Positions 34,219 to 38,182 of a DNA stretch of 38,182 nucleotides are shown here, in pieces. The stretch spans positions 1 through 38,182 of the forward strand of contig CAZMLE010000036.1 in NCBI GenBank assembly GCA_964567045.1, written 5' to 3'. Within the stretch, counting starts at the first letter, position 1. Each line of letters begins with the position of its first letter. Under the pieces are notes generated by a model. That model saw nothing but the letters and a program-made list of their open reading frames with translations. It ran no database searches and was not told where the DNA came from. This DNA comes from JAFNGF01 sp964567045 (lineage in GTDB: Bacteria > Planctomycetota > Phycisphaerae > Sedimentisphaerales > Anaerobacaceae). Position numbers and translations under genes: made by a program.

Positions 34219-34459
34219 AAAAGCGCTTAATAAAAGATCCCATCGCTTTCAAAGCAAAGCCCAGCACAGGAAAGCACTTTTTTCCCGTTATTTAGAAAGC
34301 ATCGAGATGGTGAAAAGAGAAGAGAGAAACTTCCAGCAACCAATAGCCCTGCTTCTGCTGTCAGACAGAAAGTATCCTCAACAAGTCTTTTCATAAACAA
34401 CCGTCTAAATCATTAGGCAGACTGCTTGCCTGGGTTTATGTTCGCCTGTTGGTGTTTGC

Positions 34460-34708
34460 CTATATCGCCTCTGCCGAGTAGTGCCCGTGCTTCCAGTTCG
34501 CTCTTCTTGACCGCTCAAGGCCCTCAGGAGTACGGGGACCAGTACTCTTACCACCGTGCATCCGACGGCGGCCGTTTGCCATAGCGGGAGCTCTGCACGG
34601 CGTTCCTTTTCGGGTTTTAGCCCCGCAGCGAGGTGCGTTCATCGGGTTGCCCTGTGGGTTGCCGTTTCGCAAAAACACGGGCTTTCTCTCTGTGTGCATA
34701 GGGTTCAC
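34460..34708 (-). CDS. Phage-type HGGxGPT-motif protein with a degenerate zinc knuckle
   Basis: An 82-residue protein starting at GTG 34708, whose GTGA overlaps the stop of the upstream gene; ATG at 34699 or 34642 are alternatives. It carries CGAKTRKGTPCRAPAM then MHGGKSTGPRTPEGLERS, the hallmark of short phage/prophage proteins of the HGGxGPT type, and ends ANWKHGHYSAEA. In intact relatives the motif has Cys before R-x-H (GRCRMHGG); here it reads GRRRMHGG (residues 46-53), which removes a likely zinc ligand. Function in phages is not established. It forms a unit with the 225-residue gene upstream. Confidence 0.7.
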   Translation of the reverse strand: MNPMHTERKPVFLRNGNPQGNPMNAPRCGAKTRKGTPCRAPAMANGRRRMHGGKSTGPRTPEGLERSRRANWKHGHYSAEAI

Positions 34709-35382
34709 TCACGACTTTGATCATTTTTCCTACCCCCTGTATTCACGGTCCCCACAACGGCTTGGCCCCCTTCGTTGACATGGACGTGCTCCACAATCAT
34801 CTTCTGCTCGCCGCCGCCTCGGTACCTCTTAAGCGTCTCTACCTGGCTGATGAAGGTCCTCAGCATCTTCGTTGCGAAGTTGATGTTGCACTGTCGGCCT
34901 TCAAAGGTTTGGCCGCCAAGCATGGACAGGCTTAGTGTATGCATTGCCATGTTGTGAACGCCGATCATCTGAATGGCCAGCATACTCTCTATCTCATCTC
35001 GCGGCTGTATGGCTGCAAGGATGGCCATGGTTTTGTTGACGGCCTCCACGGTTTTGTCTTGGTCTGAGCCGTCAGCAGAGACGACGCCCCTGAACGTCTG
35101 GACCACCTGATCCAGCAAATGACCTTGCAAATCCGGGTCAGCGGTCCCCAAAGCCTCAGACATCTTGGCGGGCAGTAGCTCGTCTTCCGGGTCCTGAAGG
35201 CCTATTGCCATAGTGCCTGGCTCTCCCTTGGCTTTCTTGAACTTGACGGGCTTGACCTGGGTCCGCTGACGGTACTCTTCGATCCGGGCCTTCTCTTCTT
35301 CGGTCAGTTCCTTCTTGACAACTTCCTCCGAGTTGCTCCGCTGGCTGTTGTCCTCATTCGTTTTCCTTTTGTCGGTGTTCAT
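34705..35382 (-). CDS. Conserved phage-related protein, partner of the HGGxGPT gene
   Basis: A 225-residue soluble protein with no signal peptide. The N-terminal third is charged and probably disordered (EEEKARIEEYRQRT). The middle has PRDEIESMLAIQMIGVHNMA and FATKMLRTFISQVETLKRYR, helical, and the end GGEQKMIVEHVHVNEGGQAV is shared with proteins encoded next to HGGxGPT genes in other bacteria (from memory of the pattern). AAGGAG lies 12 bases before the start, inside the integrase remnant. Coupled to the next gene by a 4-bp stop/start overlap. Function unknown. Confidence 0.65.
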   Translation of the reverse strand: MNTDKRKTNEDNSQRSNSEEVVKKELTEEEKARIEEYRQRTQVKPVKFKKAKGEPGTMAIGLQDPEDELLPAKMSEALGTADPDLQGHLLDQVVQTFRGVVSADGSDQDKTVEAVNKTMAILAAIQPRDEIESMLAIQMIGVHNMAMHTLSLSMLGGQTFEGRQCNINFATKMLRTFISQVETLKRYRGGGEQKMIVEHVHVNEGGQAVVGTVNTGGRKNDQSRE

Positions 35383-35740
35383 CTTGTTGGTAGCTCCTTA
35401 CGAGTGCCTTGATGGCCGCCTTGATATGCTCCGGTAATTCTGGCTAAGCTTGCACAATTTCAGCTAAATCAGGGGGTAGATTTTGACGCTGATTTTGGGC
35501 TGTTTTTGGATTTTCTTTGTAAGCTGGTTTGTAAGCGCCGTTTTCCGTGCTCCGCAAGTCTTTGTCTTTTAGGCGCTTATCGTTTTGCGGCAACGGATTT
35601 CTAAGCCGAAACTGGTGTTTGTAAGTATTTGTGTAGAAACGATTAGTAACTGTCAAATAACAACTTAGGAAGCTGGCCGAGATGCAACCGAGAGCCAACC
35701 GTAAGCTGGCGATACACCTTTGGTGCAAATTTTGATGCAA
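35354..35740 (-). pseudogene. Integrase/recombinase C-terminal remnant with an in-frame amber codon
   Basis: In one minus-strand frame the sequence reads LPPDLAEIVQA, a TAG at 35446-35444, then PELPEHIKAAIKALVRSY. Without the stop this would be LAEIVQAWPELPEHIKAAI, which is the characteristic C-terminal tail of many planctomycete tyrosine recombinases (from memory), with TGG changed to TAG. The part upstream (MHQNLHQRC..., NPLPQNDKRLK) is the variable linker; the catalytic domain with its R, H, R and Y is absent. The frame runs on into the 5' end of the next gene and stops at 35354. Confidence 0.5.
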
Positions 35741-36070
35741 CTTACTGGCTCATGTAATCCATACATCACGACCACAATACCTCATCGTGCCGATGTGTAG
35801 GCATGTCCTGCCCAAGAGGCAAGCAGGTTCGATACTCATTCCTGCGACGGATAATTGGCCTTCAGAACCAACGTTGATTCCGGCACACCAGCAGCCTTAC
35901 GGACAACGTCTTTGACGCCACTGAGGTTGCTGGCGAACAGCATGATGTTTTTCGTTCCGGAACACCGGAGGTGAAGAAGACAGCTCAGTGCCACTCAATG
36001 GTCCAAGCCTCGCGGAGCAGGCTGGCCACCGTTCGGATTATACCGTCATATCCACCTGTCAAGAAAGCAT
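35741..36070. other. Non-coding stretch before the helicase gene
   Basis: About 330 bp with no supported gene. On the minus strand two short fragments (IIRTVASLLREAWTIEWH and IMLFASNLSGVKDVVRKAAG) have protein-like composition but lie in different frames and have no start site; they may be decayed remains of a gene. Confidence 0.4.
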
Positions 36071-36121
36071 TTGCGTTTGACGACTTGGCTGATATAATTT
36101 AACCGGTGAATGAAATCACCG
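36071..36121 (+). promoter_or_regulatory. Promoter and inverted-repeat operator of the helicase gene
   Basis: TTGCGT (36071-36076), a 16-base spacer and TATAAT (36093-36098) form a good promoter, 40 bases before ATG 36139. Directly after the -10, CGGTGA (36104-36109) and TCACCG (36116-36121) form a perfect inverted repeat with a six-base loop over the expected transcription start, a classic operator place for self-regulation. Confidence 0.5.
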
Positions 36122-36138
36122 TACAGCGAGAATAGGGA

Positions 36139-38182
36139 ATGAGTACGTCTTATCACTCAAGGTACTTTGCTCATGAGCTGACGAAGAGATGCTCGGCGCA
36201 CCAAATGGAGAAGCTGAGCCGGTCGATTTTCAACGCAAGCGTGGACCTCAACCCTCACCAAATCGACGCTGCGTTTTTCGCATTTCGATCCCCCCTTGCG
36301 CGAGGAGACATATTGGCAGACGAAGTAGGTCTTGGTAAGACCATCGAAGCAGGCCTTATTGTCAGTCAACTCTGGGCGGAGAAGAAACGTCGTGTTCTGG
36401 TTATAGTGCCAGCAGCTCTGAGACCGCAATGGGACACCGAACTCTTGGAGAAGTTCTTTGTCAGGTCCATTATACTGGAATCGAAGAACTACAATCAGTT
36501 GGTCAAGAACGATCTGCCAAATCCATTTGAGCAGCCGGGACGAATCATTATTTGCTCGTACCACTTCGCAAGGTCCAAGAGTTCCGATATCCAAGCCATT
36601 CCTTGGGACCTCGTGGTCGTTGATGAAGCCCATCGCTTGAGGAATGTTTACAAGAAGAACAGCAAGATAGCCAGGGCAATTCGCAGCTGTATCGGCAGCA
36701 GACCAAAGGTTCTCTTGACCGCGACACCGTTGCAGAATTCCCTTATGGAGCTATACGGTCTGGTTAGCTTCATTGACCCCCACATATTTGGAAGCGAGGA
36801 TTCCTTTAGAGAGCTCTTTGCGAAGAGGTTCACCAATGCAGAGCAGACCGAGTTCGAGTCCCTTCGTGCCAGAATCCGCCCGATTTGTCAAAGAACACTT
36901 CGCCGCCAGGTAACTGAGTACGTTCGTTACACAAACCGCGTCTCAATTACTCAGGACTTTACTCCAGCCGAGGAGGAGCTGCGACTCTATGAGGGAGTGT
37001 CGGCTTATCTGCAGCGTCCTGACTCCTTTGCTCTTCCAAGCAGCCAACGGTCTCTTATGACTTTGGTTCTCCGCAAGATATTGGCATCATCATCTTTCGC
37101 AATTGCTGCAACGTTGGGCACGCTTATAGACCGACTGGAGACGAAGATGCAGACGCTGTGTACGGATATAACAGAGGAGGTTGCTGAGCTGTTCGACGAC
37201 GAGTTTGAAACCTTGAGTGAGCTGACGGACGAATGGCCAGGAGATGAGGATACCGATGAAGCGGTTGGAGAGACAGGTGGGCTTACCGAGGAACAGGAAG
37301 AGGCGCTCATTCTAAAAGCTTTGCAGGACGAGATCGATGAGATCAAGGACTATAGAGATCTGGCAGCATCGATCACCCAGAATCCCAAAGGTGAGGCCTT
37401 ACTCATAGCCCTTAAAACAGGTTTTGCAAAAGCGGCTGAATTGGAGGCACCACGTAAGGCCCTAATATTCACAGAATCGCGGCGCACTCAGGCATATCTC
37501 AAGGATCTCCTGGATGCAAACGGATACTCCGACCAGGTTGTTACCTTAAGCGGGACGAATAGCGACGAAGCATCCAAGAGGATATACCACGACTGGCTCA
37601 GCCGCCATGATGGAGAAGACTGCATCACGGGGTCTCGTACCGCGGACATGCGCACGGCTTTAGTGGAAGAGTTCAAGGACCGAACGCCCATCATGATTGC
37701 AACGGAATCGGGTGCTGAGGGTCTTAATCTACAATTCTGCAGCCTGGTGGTCAACTATGACCTGCCTTGGAATCCGCAACGCATAGAGCAAAGGATTGGC
37801 CGCTGCCATCGTTATGGCCAGAAGCATGACGTTGTGGTCATAAACTTCCTCAATCGCAGGAACGCAGCGGATAGGAGGGTCTTCGATCTGTTGTCCCAGA
37901 AATTCCGGCTCTTCAGCGGCATATTCGGGGCATCGGACGAAATCTTGGGTACCTTGGGCTCGGGGGTAGACTTTGAGAAGCGTATACATGCGATTTACCA
38001 GACCTGCCGAACAGAGGCCCAGATTAATCGCGCGTTTGATGACCTCCAGGCCGAACTTGAGGAACAGATCCGCGTTCAGATGCAGGATACGCGGGCGAAA
38101 CTGCTCGAGAGCTTCGACGAGGATGTTCTCTCGTGTCCTTTAATAATTGAAGAAGTTTATGTCAGTTTGTCGATACCTCCGA
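36139..38182 (+). CDS. SNF2-family DNA helicase/translocase (3' end outside window)
   Basis: The first 681 codons of a superfamily 2 SNF2/RapA-like ATPase. Start ATG 36139 (MSTSYHSRYFAHELTKRC) follows AGGG. Motif I DEVGLGKT (61-68, K67), motif II DEAH (162-165), motif III LTATPLQNS (195-197 = ATP), and in the second lobe IMIATESGAEGLNLQF and motif VI QRIGRCHRYGQ (Q551, R552, R555) are all intact, so it should hydrolyse ATP. Between the lobes an acidic insert (about 350-410, DEFETLSELTDEWPGDEDTD) is unusual. This YFAHELT-type subfamily occurs in defence and modification islands of many bacteria (inference from pattern). Partners would lie beyond 38182. It has its own promoter. Confidence 0.92.
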   Translation, partial: MSTSYHSRYFAHELTKRCSAHQMEKLSRSIFNASVDLNPHQIDAAFFAFRSPLARGDILADEVGLGKTIEAGLIVSQLWAEKKRRVLVIVPAALRPQWDTELLEKFFVRSIILESKNYNQLVKNDLPNPFEQPGRIIICSYHFARSKSSDIQAIPWDLVVVDEAHRLRNVYKKNSKIARAIRSCIGSRPKVLLTATPLQNSLMELYGLVSFIDPHIFGSEDSFRELFAKRFTNAEQTEFESLRARIRPICQRTLRRQVTEYVRYTNRVSITQDFTPAEEELRLYEGVSAYLQRPDSFALPSSQRSLMTLVLRKILASSSFAIAATLGTLIDRLETKMQTLCTDITEEVAELFDDEFETLSELTDEWPGDEDTDEAVGETGGLTEEQEEALILKALQDEIDEIKDYRDLAASITQNPKGEALLIALKTGFAKAAELEAPRKALIFTESRRTQAYLKDLLDANGYSDQVVTLSGTNSDEASKRIYHDWLSRHDGEDCITGSRTADMRTALVEEFKDRTPIMIATESGAEGLNLQFCSLVVNYDLPWNPQRIEQRIGRCHRYGQKHDVVVINFLNRRNAADRRVFDLLSQKFRLFSGIFGASDEILGTLGSGVDFEKRIHAIYQTCRTEAQINRAFDDLQAELEEQIRVQMQDTRAKLLESFDEDVLSCPLIIEEVYVSLSIPP

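Noticed and set aside
34190..34396. Plus-strand 68-residue open frame beside the zinc-ribbon gene
   Set aside because: No ribosome site, composition like random basic sequence, and it overlaps the candidate promoter of the opposite gene.
35842..36060. Protein-like minus-strand fragments before the helicase gene
   Set aside because: They are short, in different frames and without start signals; a decayed gene is possible but cannot be supported.

Overview
The window looks like a chromosomal segment of an anaerobic polysaccharide-degrading planctomycete, most likely of the class Phycisphaerae. The lineage call is an inference from four things seen together: a dockerin-type tail on a secreted phosphoesterase; a PEP-CTERM protein remnant; several secreted Gfo/Idh/MocA oxidoreductases with twin-arginine or related leaders, beside a DUF1080 protein; and a one-chain pyruvate:ferredoxin oxidoreductase with all its Fe-S cysteines. 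No rRNA or marker gene is present to confirm it.

Layout. (1) 1-3.8 kb: the 3' part of a metallophosphoesterase-dockerin gene, a broken PEP-CTERM/HAF-repeat gene, then pyrC and a NYN-domain nuclease in tandem. (2) 3.9-10.9 kb: a secreted subtilase with CARDB repeats (minus) diverging from nifJ, which is followed one base later by a lipoprotein gene. (3) 10.9-22.6 kb: seven minus-strand genes with gaps of only 8-54 bp, read as one operon: two Tat-leader Gfo/Idh oxidoreductases, a divergent NRAMP-like transporter, an NAD-dependent epimerase-like protein, a DapA-family lyase, an esterase/beta-helix fusion and a second two-lobed esterase. (4) 23.0-31.8 kb: a second sugar locus with a Gfo/Idh protein, an alpha/alpha-barrel protein, a DUF1080-PHP fusion and an HpcH/HpaI aldolase (all minus), diverging from a large GH67-like glycoside hydrolase. 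A tRNA 3'-half and a group II intron 3'-end relic lie inside or beside this locus. (5) 31.8-36.1 kb: accessory DNA with an SDR, an arsenite-methyltransferase-like protein missing one arsenic-binding cysteine, a zinc-ribbon orphan, a phage-type HGGxGPT gene pair and a broken integrase tail. (6) 36.1 kb to the end: the first 681 codons of a SNF2-type helicase with its own promoter, probably the first gene of a defence or DNA-modification island that continues past the window.

How the genes could work together (inference). Loci 3 and 4 look like export-and-oxidise sugar pathways. Esterases and glycoside hydrolases act outside the cytoplasm, Gfo/Idh enzymes oxidise a glycoside carbon (often C3), a DUF1080 protein cleaves the 3-keto glycoside by elimination, and an aldolase or DapA-type lyase splits the resulting 2-keto acid. 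Pyruvate formed this way would feed the ferredoxin-linked PFOR.

The most unusual cross-cutting signal is the set of short palindromic repeats of several families that sit inside coding genes without breaking the frame. They add extra residues at signal-peptide edges, domain junctions and C-termini.
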